From: UBA1429 sp964482225
Lineage (GTDB): Bacteria > Chloroflexota > Anaerolineae > UBA1429
Length of the DNA stretch: 64,000 nt
Direction of reading: 5' to 3'
Assembly (NCBI GenBank): GCA_964482225.1
Contig: CAYZWT010000003.1
Location: 62,001 to 126,000 of the forward strand
Shown here: positions 15,336 through 23,292 of the stretch, piece by piece
Layout: every line of letters starts with the position of its first letter
How positions within the stretch are numbered: the first letter of the stretch is position 1
Program-made: the position numbers and the translations under genes
The notes under the pieces: generated by a model
Seen by the model: only the letters and a program-made list of their open reading frames with translations
Told to the model about the DNA's origin: nothing
The model's database searches: none

Positions 15336-17240
15336 TCAGCGGAGCACCCGCGTATCGCCCACACGCTTGGTGATCCGCCGCCTATCCGTTTCCTCTAGAA
15401 AAGCCACGGCGTACTTGCGGCTGGTGTCAAACAGGTCGCGCACCTCGGCAACGGTGGCGGCGCTATGCGCCTCCAGATGGGCGCGCAGGCGCCCCAGCAT
15501 CTGCTCCAAAGCCTCGGGCGCAAAGACGACCGCGTCGCTGAGCCGCACCAGGCGCCCGCTCTCCAGTAGATACTGGGCCAGCTCCGGCCCCACAGACGTC
15601 TCGACATCCTGGTAGGCTGGCGGGGTATACGGCGCAGCTTCAAAGCCCGCCATGACCTGCCCGATGGCCTCCTGCTCGGCGGCGCTCAAGCGCACCTCGT
15701 GTTGGGCCAGGGCAACGGTCTCGCCTGTCACCCGCAACAGGCCCTCCTTGCGAGCGCGTTGCAGGATCTGGTTGCCCGGCTCTCCCTCTATCCCGAGGCG
15801 GCTCTTGAGTTCCTCGCGGGGCATGCCCTCTCGCAGGCGGTTCTGGCCGTGGTAGCGTTGGAGCAATTCAGCAGCACGCTCCATGACAAGCTGCCAGCTC
15901 TCTGCTGTGAGCAGCAAACCGCCCTGCTCCACCGTCCGCGCGGTACCCTCCGGCGGCTCGCCCAGGCTCAGGATGCGCCCCTCGCCCAAAAGCGCCTGCA
16001 GGGCCTGCTGCGCCATCGCTGCCGGAAGCTGGCTCTGGCGCAGCAGGTCGCGGGCCGACATGGGGCCGCGCTCCTCCAGCAATGCCATCAAGATCGCGTT
16101 CGGGTCGCCCTGGGCCAGCGCCGCAAGCCGTTGGATGACGCGCCTGTCATGGCGCCGGTGCCGCCGGGCGGGCTGTGGCTCGACGATCTGGCCCCCGCCC
16201 AGGGTGACGCTGGGAGATGGCAGCCGGATGATAAAGCGGTCGTAGCGGCTGGCGGCGACGGGTTCGCGCAGCCGCAGTTGGGCCCAGGCCGTCTCGCCCG
16301 GCCCCAGCGCGTCGCAATCCAGCAGGCGCACCCGCGCCAGAGCGCTGGCCGCGCCGGTGAATAGCTCCACGGCCATGCCATGTTCCACCGGCCACGGCGC
16401 ATCTGCCACAATCCGAAGCTGGACATCTACCAGGCGGGTGGCCTGCAGTGCGCCCGGCAGCGCCAACACCTGGCCCCGGCTCAGCGCGTCTACATCAATC
16501 CCCGAGAGGTTGACTGCGACGCGCGCACCCGGGTCGGCGCGCTCGATCTTGGTCTGGTGGCTCTGCAAGCCGCGGATGCGGGCCGTTCTCTTGCCCGGCA
16601 CGATCTCGACCGTATCCCCCACCTGTAGATGGCCGCCGGTCAGCGTGCCGGTGACGATGGTTCCAAAGCCGCTGATGGTGAAAACGCGGTCAATCGGCAG
16701 GCGGGGAAAGCCCAAATCCTCTCGGGGCGTGGCCTCGGCCAACAGCGCATCCAGGGTGTGCAATAGCTCGTCCAGCCCCTGGCCCGTCACGGCCGAGACG
16801 GGCGTGATGGGCGCATCGGCCAGCGCCGTGCCGGCCACGACTTCGCGCACCTCCTCGCTCACCAGGTCCAGCCAGACCGGGTCATCCACCAGATCTGCCT
16901 TGGTAAGGACGATCAGTCCCCTGGGTATCTGGAGCAGATCCAGGATCGCCAGATGCTCGCGCGTCTGTGGCATCACCGCCTCATCGGCAGCGACCACGAG
17001 CATGGCAAGATCAATGCCGCCCACCCCCGCCAGCATATTCTTGATCAAATCCTCATGGCCCGGCACGTCAACGATGCTGATCTCGCGCCCGCTGGGCAGG
17101 GTCACCCAGGCAAAGCCCAGGTCAATGGTCATCTCGCGCTCTTGCTCCTCGCGCAAGCGATCGGGATTGATGCCAGAGATGGCCTTGACCAGGGTAGACT
17201 TGCCGTGATCTACATGGCCGGCGGTGCCGATGACGAACAA
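15336..17240 (-). CDS. selB: Selenocysteine-specific translation elongation factor SelB
   Basis: 634 residues, normal length. The GTPase motifs are intact: GTAGHVDHGKSTL (G1), EREMTIDLGFAW, DVPGHE (G3) and VLTKADLVD (G4), followed by EF-Tu-type domains II and III and the C-terminal winged helices that bind the SECIS hairpin. It delivers Sec-tRNA to UGA codons, so the organism should have selA, selC and selD elsewhere. The start codon is TTG at 17240 with AGGAG lying inside the end of the upstream coiled-coil gene, only 5 bases away, so translation is probably coupled. Its place among cell-wall genes is unusual. Confidence 0.95.
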   Translation of the reverse strand: MFVIGTAGHVDHGKSTLVKAISGINPDRLREEQEREMTIDLGFAWVTLPSGREISIVDVPGHEDLIKNMLAGVGGIDLAMLVVAADEAVMPQTREHLAILDLLQIPRGLIVLTKADLVDDPVWLDLVSEEVREVVAGTALADAPITPVSAVTGQGLDELLHTLDALLAEATPREDLGFPRLPIDRVFTISGFGTIVTGTLTGGHLQVGDTVEIVPGKRTARIRGLQSHQTKIERADPGARVAVNLSGIDVDALSRGQVLALPGALQATRLVDVQLRIVADAPWPVEHGMAVELFTGAASALARVRLLDCDALGPGETAWAQLRLREPVAASRYDRFIIRLPSPSVTLGGGQIVEPQPARRHRRHDRRVIQRLAALAQGDPNAILMALLEERGPMSARDLLRQSQLPAAMAQQALQALLGEGRILSLGEPPEGTARTVEQGGLLLTAESWQLVMERAAELLQRYHGQNRLREGMPREELKSRLGIEGEPGNQILQRARKEGLLRVTGETVALAQHEVRLSAAEQEAIGQVMAGFEAAPYTPPAYQDVETSVGPELAQYLLESGRLVRLSDAVVFAPEALEQMLGRLRAHLEAHSAATVAEVRDLFDTSRKYAVAFLEETDRRRITKRVGDTRVLR

Positions 17241-17245
17241 GCTAC

Positions 17246-18478
17246 CTACTCCTGTATGCCGTACGTCTCGGCGAGGGTGTTCATCAGCGTATCGAATTGC
17301 TTGGAGGCCAATTGCGTCATCTTGCGCAGCATCTCGCGGCCCTGGGCCCCTTCGGCATCCAAGCGCTCGCCCGTCTCTCGCAGCCTGGCCTCCAGATTGT
17401 GCAGTATCTGCGCCAGATCCTGCAGGCCCTCTTCTAGATCGGCAAGCCGCTGGTCGCGCTGCTCATCCCGGACGTCCCTCTCGCGCCTGGTTTGCTCGCG
17501 CCGCTCCAGCTCTTGGGCCCAACGCTGGTCGTTCTCGGCGCGGGCATCGCGCAGCTCGCGCCGCAACTGCTCTTCGGCAATGTGCTGAAGCTGTCGCAGG
17601 CGATCCTGCTGCTGGCTGAGGTCCTGGGCCAACGTCTGGACATCGCGCAGCACGCGCCGGTTCTTTTCGTGCTGATCGGCGAAAAAGCGCAACTGGTCGG
17701 CCCAGGCCTCGATCTGGTGACCAAAGCCATCCAGCCGGCGCCCCCACTCGGCCAGCACCTGCGAGCGCTCGCGATCCACACGGCGCTGGCGTTCGAGCAT
17801 CTCTTGTTGCTGCGCCGTTATCTCTTGACGTATGTTCTGCAGCTCCGCTAGTTGCTGGTTTTGCTTGCTAGCCCCCACCTCCAGAGAAAGCAGCCGCTGC
17901 GCAAGAGCCGAGCGCGCCGTCTTGAGTTCCTCCACTTCGTCAACGGCCTGTTGCAGCTCGACCACGTTCTTGGAGATGGCGTCGGCCAACTGCCGGCGCG
18001 CCTCTTCGCTTTGGGGCACAAAGCGGCCCAGGCTCTCGATCTGCTGCTGCAAGCGCATGAGGCCCTCGTTGATGCGGCGATCCTCCGCCTGTCCCACGGC
18101 GACGGCTTGTTCCAGCGGCGTCAGGCGATCCAGCTCCAGCCGTATCTCTTGCACGGCGCGCACGTCCTTTTCGCGATCCGCCTGGCGACTCCGAACCGCC
18201 TCGGTCTCACGTTTTTGGACGTCCTGCCGGAGATCCCCCAGCATGGCCACGATCTCGTCGCGGGTATTCTGCACCGTCTGCCGGATTTCGGGGATCGTTT
18301 GAAGCTGGTTCTGCAGCCGGGTAAGGCGATCCTCCAGGCTGAGGATGCGCTGCGCCTGATCCACCAGGGTGATCTGCTGCTTGTCAATGATATCGCGCAG
18401 CTCTTCGACGATCCCTTTTTCGCGGCGCAGTTCCTCATCGAGCCAGCTAATATTCGGCCCCGTTGTCTGGCCTGTCAT
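17246..18478 (-). CDS. Long coiled-coil protein of unknown function
   Basis: 410 residues, almost entirely charged heptad-like helix, rich in Gln, Glu, Arg and Leu (for example RILSLEDRLTRLQNQL and LRQLQHIAEEQLRRELRDA). There is no signal peptide or membrane segment and no enzymatic motif. It resembles cytoplasmic SMC-like or filament-forming scaffolds only in general character. It sits between the TPR-L,D-transpeptidase gene (48-base gap) and selB (5-base gap), with which it seems cotranscribed. The ribosome site is weak (GAGAGAGA run). Function cannot be assigned. Confidence 0.75.
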   Translation of the reverse strand: MTGQTTGPNISWLDEELRREKGIVEELRDIIDKQQITLVDQAQRILSLEDRLTRLQNQLQTIPEIRQTVQNTRDEIVAMLGDLRQDVQKRETEAVRSRQADREKDVRAVQEIRLELDRLTPLEQAVAVGQAEDRRINEGLMRLQQQIESLGRFVPQSEEARRQLADAISKNVVELQQAVDEVEELKTARSALAQRLLSLEVGASKQNQQLAELQNIRQEITAQQQEMLERQRRVDRERSQVLAEWGRRLDGFGHQIEAWADQLRFFADQHEKNRRVLRDVQTLAQDLSQQQDRLRQLQHIAEEQLRRELRDARAENDQRWAQELERREQTRRERDVRDEQRDQRLADLEEGLQDLAQILHNLEARLRETGERLDAEGAQGREMLRKMTQLASKQFDTLMNTLAETYGIQE

Positions 18479-18526
18479 AATCTCTCTCTCACTTTCAAAA
18501 GATCTATCAGCAGCATCGGCGCGTCC

Positions 18527-20083
18527 CTAGCGCTCGATAATCACCACGGTGCCGATCTCGGCCCAGTCATACAGCCACGCCGCCTCCTGGGTGCCCAGCA
18601 CGAGGCACCCAAAAGAGCAGCGGGTGCCCAGCGAGCCCGCCCAGAGTGTGGCGCCGCTCGAGAGGATGGGCAAGGCGTGAAAGCCATTCTCGGTGCCTCC
18701 GGCCCAGTAGATGCCCAGCCACTTGGGCATGTCCAGGTCCCAAGTGGATGCGTAGGCCATCTCCATCTTGGTCTGCACGACGAACCGGCCGGTTTTTGTC
18801 GGGTGGCTGGGCCTGCCGGTGCAGACCAGGAAATCCCTCACGACCTGATTGTCCTCGTACACCTTGACGCGGAAGGTGGAAAGCGAGACTTCGATGCGCC
18901 TGGGGGGCTTGATGGTGTCCATCACCAGCCGCACCGTCTCTGAAGCGCCAGGGTCCCCTTCCAGGATCTCTTCACAACGTTGGGCCTGGCCCAGCGCCTC
19001 GTCCAGGTTGTCCGCTTCCAGTTGTTGCTTGGCCAGGTTGCAGTGTGCTTGCCCCAACATCGTGCGCGTATCGCGAAAGTCTGGCGTCCGGTTGTGAACC
19101 TGGGTGAGCAGGAACACGGCCCGGGCCCAGTCCTGTTCGAGATAGGCCTCCACGGCATCGCGGTACAGTTCGACATCCTGCCGGGCGGCCTGCAAGTGGC
19201 GGCTATCGGCATCGAGCCGGATCGCCCGATCCAGGTCGCGCTTGGCCAGCTCTAGCTCGTTGGCCTTGATCGCGTCCTGGGCTCGACGATAGAGCGCTTC
19301 AGAGAGCCGTGCGCGGGCGTCGGCGTTGCCCGCATCCAGGTTGCGGATCTGCTCCAGGGCGGCGACCGCCGCGTTCCAGTCTTCCTGGGTCCAGGCGATC
19401 TCGACTTTGGTCCAATACGGGCGGGCCAATTGCTCGATGCCGGGGGTGGGCGTGGCATCCAGCACCGGCGTGGGCAGCACCAGGGCCGATACGACCGGCG
19501 CCCTGCTCCCGCCCTGCCCGCCCAGAGCTATGATGCCCAGCAACACAATGAGCGCGATGGCGCCTAGGCTAAAGGCAGTGATGCCGAGGCTGCGCAGAGT
19601 GGCGAGAACGCGGCCCGCCTGGCGCCCCAGCGTAGCAGCGTGCCCGGCCAGAGGGCGCACACGAGAGGGCTCCTCGGTGGGCCTGCCCCGTTGGGCCGGA
19701 CCTGTGCGGGTCGCCCGGCGTGCCGCCTTGCGGGGGCGACGTTCGGGCTTGGGCGTCGCATCCTGAGCGACCTCGGCAGGCGACGTGGCCTGGGGGGCAG
19801 ATGGCTTGTGGGCCTCCACCCAGGCAATGCCCTCGTTCAGGCGGTCGCTCTGGGGCACAAAGTGGAGCCCCTCGCGCAGATAGCCCAGCCCTTGTTCGCG
19901 GGTCTCGGCCAGCCAGGCCATCCACAGCCAGCCATCCTCCAACTCGGGGGCGATCTGGATCACGCGGCGAAACGCGGCCTGGGCCTCGCGTCGCTCGCCC
20001 TCGCGCGCGAGCGCGATGCCGTCCTCTAGCAAGCGCGAAACATCAATGCTAACGCCATCTCCGGGCTGACTGTCTTTTGCCAT
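18527..20083 (-). CDS. TPR protein with C-terminal L,D-transpeptidase (YkuD) domain
   Basis: 518 residues: cytoplasmic TPR-like helices (1-95), a basic low-complexity linker, one membrane span (about 168-188), extracytoplasmic TPR repeats (225-385) and a YkuD domain (394-518) starting RRIEVSLSTFRVKVYEDN. The catalytic region has His469 and Cys493 in CSFGC. The usual S-H-G-C signature is altered to S-F-G-C, which may change activity. YkuD enzymes form 3-3 peptidoglycan cross-links or attach proteins to the wall. First gene of the minus-strand wall operon, with a strong promoter at 20146-20174. Confidence 0.82.
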   Translation of the reverse strand: MAKDSQPGDGVSIDVSRLLEDGIALAREGERREAQAAFRRVIQIAPELEDGWLWMAWLAETREQGLGYLREGLHFVPQSDRLNEGIAWVEAHKPSAPQATSPAEVAQDATPKPERRPRKAARRATRTGPAQRGRPTEEPSRVRPLAGHAATLGRQAGRVLATLRSLGITAFSLGAIALIVLLGIIALGGQGGSRAPVVSALVLPTPVLDATPTPGIEQLARPYWTKVEIAWTQEDWNAAVAALEQIRNLDAGNADARARLSEALYRRAQDAIKANELELAKRDLDRAIRLDADSRHLQAARQDVELYRDAVEAYLEQDWARAVFLLTQVHNRTPDFRDTRTMLGQAHCNLAKQQLEADNLDEALGQAQRCEEILEGDPGASETVRLVMDTIKPPRRIEVSLSTFRVKVYEDNQVVRDFLVCTGRPSHPTKTGRFVVQTKMEMAYASTWDLDMPKWLGIYWAGGTENGFHALPILSSGATLWAGSLGTRCSFGCLVLGTQEAAWLYDWAEIGTVVIIER

Positions 20084-20145
20084 CTTGACCTCGATAGGGC
20101 TGTAACAGTAAAGACAACAGATCAGGGGCCTTGCGGATTGCGCGC

Positions 20146-20174
20146 ATTATAGCATCGGCCCATGACTCCGGCAA
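20146..20174 (-). promoter_or_regulatory. Strong promoter for the wall/selB operon
   Basis: On the minus strand TTGCCG, 17 bases, perfect TATAAT, about 62 bases upstream of the ATG at 20083. Confidence 0.75.
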
Positions 20175-20358
20175 CCCCCCTGAACCGAATTCTCGCACCA
20201 GACCTTTTTGCCCTTTAGTATGCTTTTTCACGTACGGGAATGCCCCATATGCGTAATCTAGCTACCGTACAGTTTCGCAAGCATTGCGAGATGCCTAGTC
20301 GGGAGATGTGCTTCCATGTTGTACATGACAATATAGCCGTTAATTGCGCTTTTACAGT

Positions 20359-20406
20359 CCTCACCCCGGCGAAACTCGCCCCAAGGCGAGTTTCGCCGGG
20401 GTGAGG
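20359..20406. repeat. Perfect 22-bp-stem hairpin with 4-base loop
   Basis: The arms 20359-20380 and 20385-20406 are exact reverse complements around the loop CCAA; the arm begins CCTCACCCCGGCGAAAC. The core is shared with the hairpin in repeat copy A (4816-4842). A TTTT follows on the plus strand, so it could act as a terminator, but no plus-strand gene lies before it. The 510-bp gap 20084-20593 otherwise contains only the promoters and the 19-base element listed here. Confidence 0.8.
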
Positions 20407-20500
20407 GTTTTCAAGGCCGCAAGGTTTGGCTGACGAGAGTGCACCCGTTCTGCTGGGCTATCCTTTTCTCCAAAGCGTATGGTAGCTAGTACGCAATCGG

Positions 20501-20519
20501 GACAATGAAAAGACCCTGG
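20501..20519 (+). promoter_or_regulatory. 19-base conserved upstream element, copy 2
   Basis: GACAATGAAAAGACCCTGG, identical to 4978-4996. It ends 18 bases upstream of the -35 box at 20538, nearly the same phasing as copy 1. Confidence 0.5.
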
Positions 20520-20537
20520 CCTGTGCCCTGCGCGCGG

Positions 20538-20566
20538 TTGCCGCAGCGCCCGTGGCGGCGTATACT
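20538..20566 (+). promoter_or_regulatory. Promoter for the Se/S-carrier-like gene
   Basis: TTGCCG, 17 bases, TATACT. The GTG start is at 20594, so the leader is only about 20 bases. Confidence 0.7.
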
Positions 20567-20593
20567 GGGGCCATCAAGAAGCGGGGGCGAACT

Positions 20594-20815
20594 GTGAACG
20601 AATACGGGGTCGTGCTGCTGCACAGCACTTCGGCGGCTCTACGCAGCGAAAAGGTGCTCCAGCAGGCCGGTCTGGAGATCCGGTTGATCCCGGTGCCCAG
20701 AGAGCTATCCAGCAACTGCGGCATTGCGGTACGTTTCGCCTGGCCGGATCGCGAACGGGTGGCTCAGGCTCTGGCAGAGGCGCGGGTGGAGCCCGAGGGG
20801 ATCCATCCCCTGTGA
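20594..20815 (+). CDS. DUF3343 family protein (putative Se/S carrier-like)
   Basis: 73 residues with a GTG start. VVLLHSTSAALRSEKVLQQAG and SSNCGIAVRF (Cys42) match the DUF3343 family, whose conserved 'S..CG.ALRF' cysteine is proposed to carry selenium or sulfur and which co-occurs with selenium-utilisation genes such as yedF and selD. Its presence 3.4 kb from selB is consistent with that proposal. The start was placed downstream of the -10 box; a GTG 42 bases upstream lies before the expected transcript start and would not be transcribed. The coding region converges on the VTT gene, 43 bases away. Confidence 0.75.
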   Translation: MNEYGVVLLHSTSAALRSEKVLQQAGLEIRLIPVPRELSSNCGIAVRFAWPDRERVAQALAEARVEPEGIHPL

Positions 20816-20858
20816 GCGCAGCCCCTTTTGCGGCCTTGTCCTTGGCCTTGCCCCTGGA

Positions 20859-21446
20859 TCAGCCCAGCAGGCGCTCCAGCCAGCCGATAGACACCGAGCC
20901 CAGGTAGGCGATGGCGATGGCCTTGACGGTCTTGCCCAGCCAGCAGGCCAGCAGAAAGCGGGGCACCGGAAAGCGTAACATGCCCGCAGCGATGCCCGCC
21001 ATATCGAACATGGGGTTGGGGATCGCCGAGAGCACGAACAATGTGACAAAGCCCCGCCGCTCCATCCAGCCTCGGATGCGCTCGAACCGTTTGCTTTCCT
21101 CGATCACCGCATTGCCAGCATAGCCCGCCAGATAGGCCGTCAGCTCGCCGATGGGCTCGCCCACGCCCGCCACCAGTCCCACCAGAAGCGGGTTCAGCAC
21201 GCCGCCGCCCGCAAAGACGATGGCCAGGCTGGGCACCGGTAGGATCACCGTGGCATTGCCCAACATGCTGATCAGGAACACGCCCAGGTAGCCATAGCCG
21301 CGCAAGGCCACGAGTTGGTGACGAAAGATCAGCACCGAAGCGGTGATGGCAAGGGAAAAGCCCAGGGCGATCAGCCTTGGGCCGTAGCGTCGCCACCAAC
21401 TCGAGGGCGCATCCGCTGCTGCGGCGTGCTCCGGGGCGCCGGTCAT
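20859..21446 (-). CDS. VTT-domain (DedA/YqaA-like) membrane protein
   Basis: 195 residues, multi-spanning. It contains the VTT/SNARE-associated pattern: YGYLGVFLISMLGNATVILPVPS, a glycine-rich re-entrant GVGEPIGELTAYLAGY, and FVLSAIPNPMFDMAGIAAG with the conserved proline, aspartate and glycine. Members are proposed lipid scramblases or undecaprenyl-phosphate flippases, which would fit the glycan and WecA genes upstream. The ATG overlaps the stop of the cyclophilin gene by 4 bases. It is the last gene of the minus-strand run. Confidence 0.82.
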   Translation of the reverse strand: MTGAPEHAAAADAPSSWWRRYGPRLIALGFSLAITASVLIFRHQLVALRGYGYLGVFLISMLGNATVILPVPSLAIVFAGGGVLNPLLVGLVAGVGEPIGELTAYLAGYAGNAVIEESKRFERIRGWMERRGFVTLFVLSAIPNPMFDMAGIAAGMLRFPVPRFLLACWLGKTVKAIAIAYLGSVSIGWLERLLG

Positions 21447-22246
21447 CGCTCCAAGATCTCGATGGACAGGATGCGGTCGCCCGCCGGCGCCTGGGGGTTG
21501 GCCGGGTTGCGCTCTCGCAGGCTGCGCACCACATCCATGCCCTCCGTCACGCGGCCAAACACGGTATGGGCGCCATCCAGGTGGGGCGTGGGGACATAGG
21601 TGATAAAGAACTGGCTGCCGTTGGTGTTGGCGCCCCGGTTCGCCATCGAGACAACGCCGGCGCCATCGTGCCGCAAGCTGGACACAAACTCATCGCGGAA
21701 GCTGTAGCCCGGGCCGCCGCTGCCTGTGCCGGTGGGGTCCCCCGTCTGGGCCATAAAGTTGTGCATCACCCGATGAAAGGTGACATTGTTGTAGTAGCCC
21801 TGCCGCGCCAAAAAGACAAAGTTATTCACGGTGATGGGAGTCTGCTCCTCGAACAGGTCAATGTGGATGTCGCCCTTTTCGGTGTGCAGGATCGCGGCAT
21901 AGTCCACGCCCTGTTTGAGGGCCATGGCCGGGGGCTCGGGCCACTGTCGCAACGGTGTCATGTCTGTCTCCTCAGTTTGTACTTGGTCAGTCAACATCTC
22001 GTCGCCCAGCGCATCGTCAGAGAGACGCGCCAGGTTCGGCTTGAGCACGGCATAATAGAACGTGACGGCCACGATCAGAACGATGACGATGGCGATGACG
22101 ACCCGAGCAATGGCCACGAGCCGTCGCCGCGCTTTTAGATTCGTCGAGCTGTTTTTGGGCTTTGTTCGGCGTGCGTTGCGCGAGGCCGCCTGCCGTGACC
22201 TCCTGAGCTGGCGGGCGCGCGCCCGCTGTCTGCGCTTGCTGCTCAT
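21443..22246 (-). CDS. Membrane-anchored cyclophilin-type peptidyl-prolyl isomerase
   Basis: 267 residues. A highly basic N-terminus (KRRQRARARQLRRSRQ) precedes one membrane span (about VVIAIVIVLIVAVTFYYAV), so the catalytic domain lies outside. The cyclophilin core is clear: VTFHRVMHNFMAQTGDPTG, GVVSMANRGANTNGSQFFI and LDGAHTVFGRV, with the catalytic Arg in FHR and the QFFI pocket. It assists folding of exported proteins. The start at 22246 has GAAGGA upstream and overlaps the stop of the WecA-like gene in ATGA; its own stop overlaps the VTT start in the same way. Confidence 0.88.
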   Translation of the reverse strand: MSSKRRQRARARQLRRSRQAASRNARRTKPKNSSTNLKARRRLVAIARVVIAIVIVLIVAVTFYYAVLKPNLARLSDDALGDEMLTDQVQTEETDMTPLRQWPEPPAMALKQGVDYAAILHTEKGDIHIDLFEEQTPITVNNFVFLARQGYYNNVTFHRVMHNFMAQTGDPTGTGSGGPGYSFRDEFVSSLRHDGAGVVSMANRGANTNGSQFFITYVPTPHLDGAHTVFGRVTEGMDVVRSLRERNPANPQAPAGDRILSIEILER

Positions 22247-23277
22247 GGTCCATCCTTCGTTATGGGCAAGGTGGGCTCGACGGGCGGGCGGGCAAAGGGC
22301 TCCAACCGCGCGATGGCGTATATGGCTGCCGCAACGATGACAAGCCCTACTGTTAACGCCTCGACGGCCGTGGATTGGCTGAGGTACATGGCCAGCACCC
22401 CCAACGCGCACCCGACCAGGTTCAGGATCAGCACCGCTTCGCGGCGCGTATATCCCATGCGCACCAGCCGGTGCGAGGTGTGATCGGTGCCCGGCGTGGT
22501 GAGTGGATTCAGGCCGCGCCTGAGCCGCGAGTAAAAGACCAGGCTGGTATCAAAGATCGGCAGCCCCAGCACGGCCAGGGGGATCATCCAGGTGATGGTG
22601 GTGGGCTGCCCCGCAAAGCGCAACTTGAGCCCCACCGCCGCGAGCATGAAGCCCAGGAACAGGCTGCCGCTATCGCCCATGAACACGCTGGCCGGGTTCA
22701 CGTTATAGATCAAAAAGCCGATGCAGGCCCCCAACAGGCCCGCCGCCAGCGCCCCCACCAGATACTGACGGTGCATCGCCGCCAGCAACAGGAAAAAGGC
22801 CGCCGCCACAGCCCCCACACCACCGGCCAGCCCATCCATGTTATCCAGCAGGTTAAAGGCGTTGGTAATGCCCACGATCCAAAGCAGGGTGACGGCCCAG
22901 TTGAGCGGCCCCAGCCATGACAATTGGGTGCGCACGCCGGAAAGGATCAGGATCGAGGCCGCCAGCACCTGCACCAGTAGCTTGACCGTCGGCGATAGGC
23001 CCACCTTGTCGTCCCACAGGCCGACGAAGGAGCAGAGGGTGGCCCCGGCAAAGATGCTGACCACCTCCTGGACATAGCTGCGATCCCCCAGCAGGATCAG
23101 GGACAGGATGAACGCCACATAGAGGACGATGCCTATAAGTGGCATCGGCCGTGCGTGGATCTTGCGGCCCGACGGTTGATCCATCAGGCCCACACGCGGG
23201 GCGACCCAACGGGCCACGGGCATGACGCCCACAGCGACGATAAAGGCGCTCACGACGATGAGCAGGTATTGAGCCAT
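22243..23277 (-). CDS. WecA/TagO-like undecaprenyl-phosphate sugar-1-phosphate transferase
   Basis: 344 residues, about ten membrane spans. Signature motifs of the MraY/WecA superfamily are present: GLWDDK with Asp89 and Asp90, NAFNLLDNMDGLA (about 139-151) and FMGDSGSLFLGF (about 199-210). It should transfer a HexNAc-1-phosphate from the UDP-sugar to undecaprenyl phosphate, starting O-antigen, teichoic acid or related glycan synthesis at the cytoplasmic face. Without the full C-terminal HxR loop analysis the exact sugar is open. It lies between the polymerase-like gene (15 bases) and the cyclophilin gene (4-base overlap). Confidence 0.88.
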   Translation of the reverse strand: MAQYLLIVVSAFIVAVGVMPVARWVAPRVGLMDQPSGRKIHARPMPLIGIVLYVAFILSLILLGDRSYVQEVVSIFAGATLCSFVGLWDDKVGLSPTVKLLVQVLAASILILSGVRTQLSWLGPLNWAVTLLWIVGITNAFNLLDNMDGLAGGVGAVAAAFFLLLAAMHRQYLVGALAAGLLGACIGFLIYNVNPASVFMGDSGSLFLGFMLAAVGLKLRFAGQPTTITWMIPLAVLGLPIFDTSLVFYSRLRRGLNPLTTPGTDHTSHRLVRMGYTRREAVLILNLVGCALGVLAMYLSQSTAVEALTVGLVIVAAAIYAIARLEPFARPPVEPTLPITKDGP

Positions 23278-23292
23278 CTGATCCTTGCCCTC

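Noticed and set aside
20084..20358. tRNA or other structural RNA in the large gaps (20.1, 31.0, 46.0, 52.5, 58.3 and 62.9 kb)
   Set aside because: No cloverleaf with a GTTC.A.. T-arm and acceptor pairing could be found by eye; the structure seen is limited to simple hairpins.
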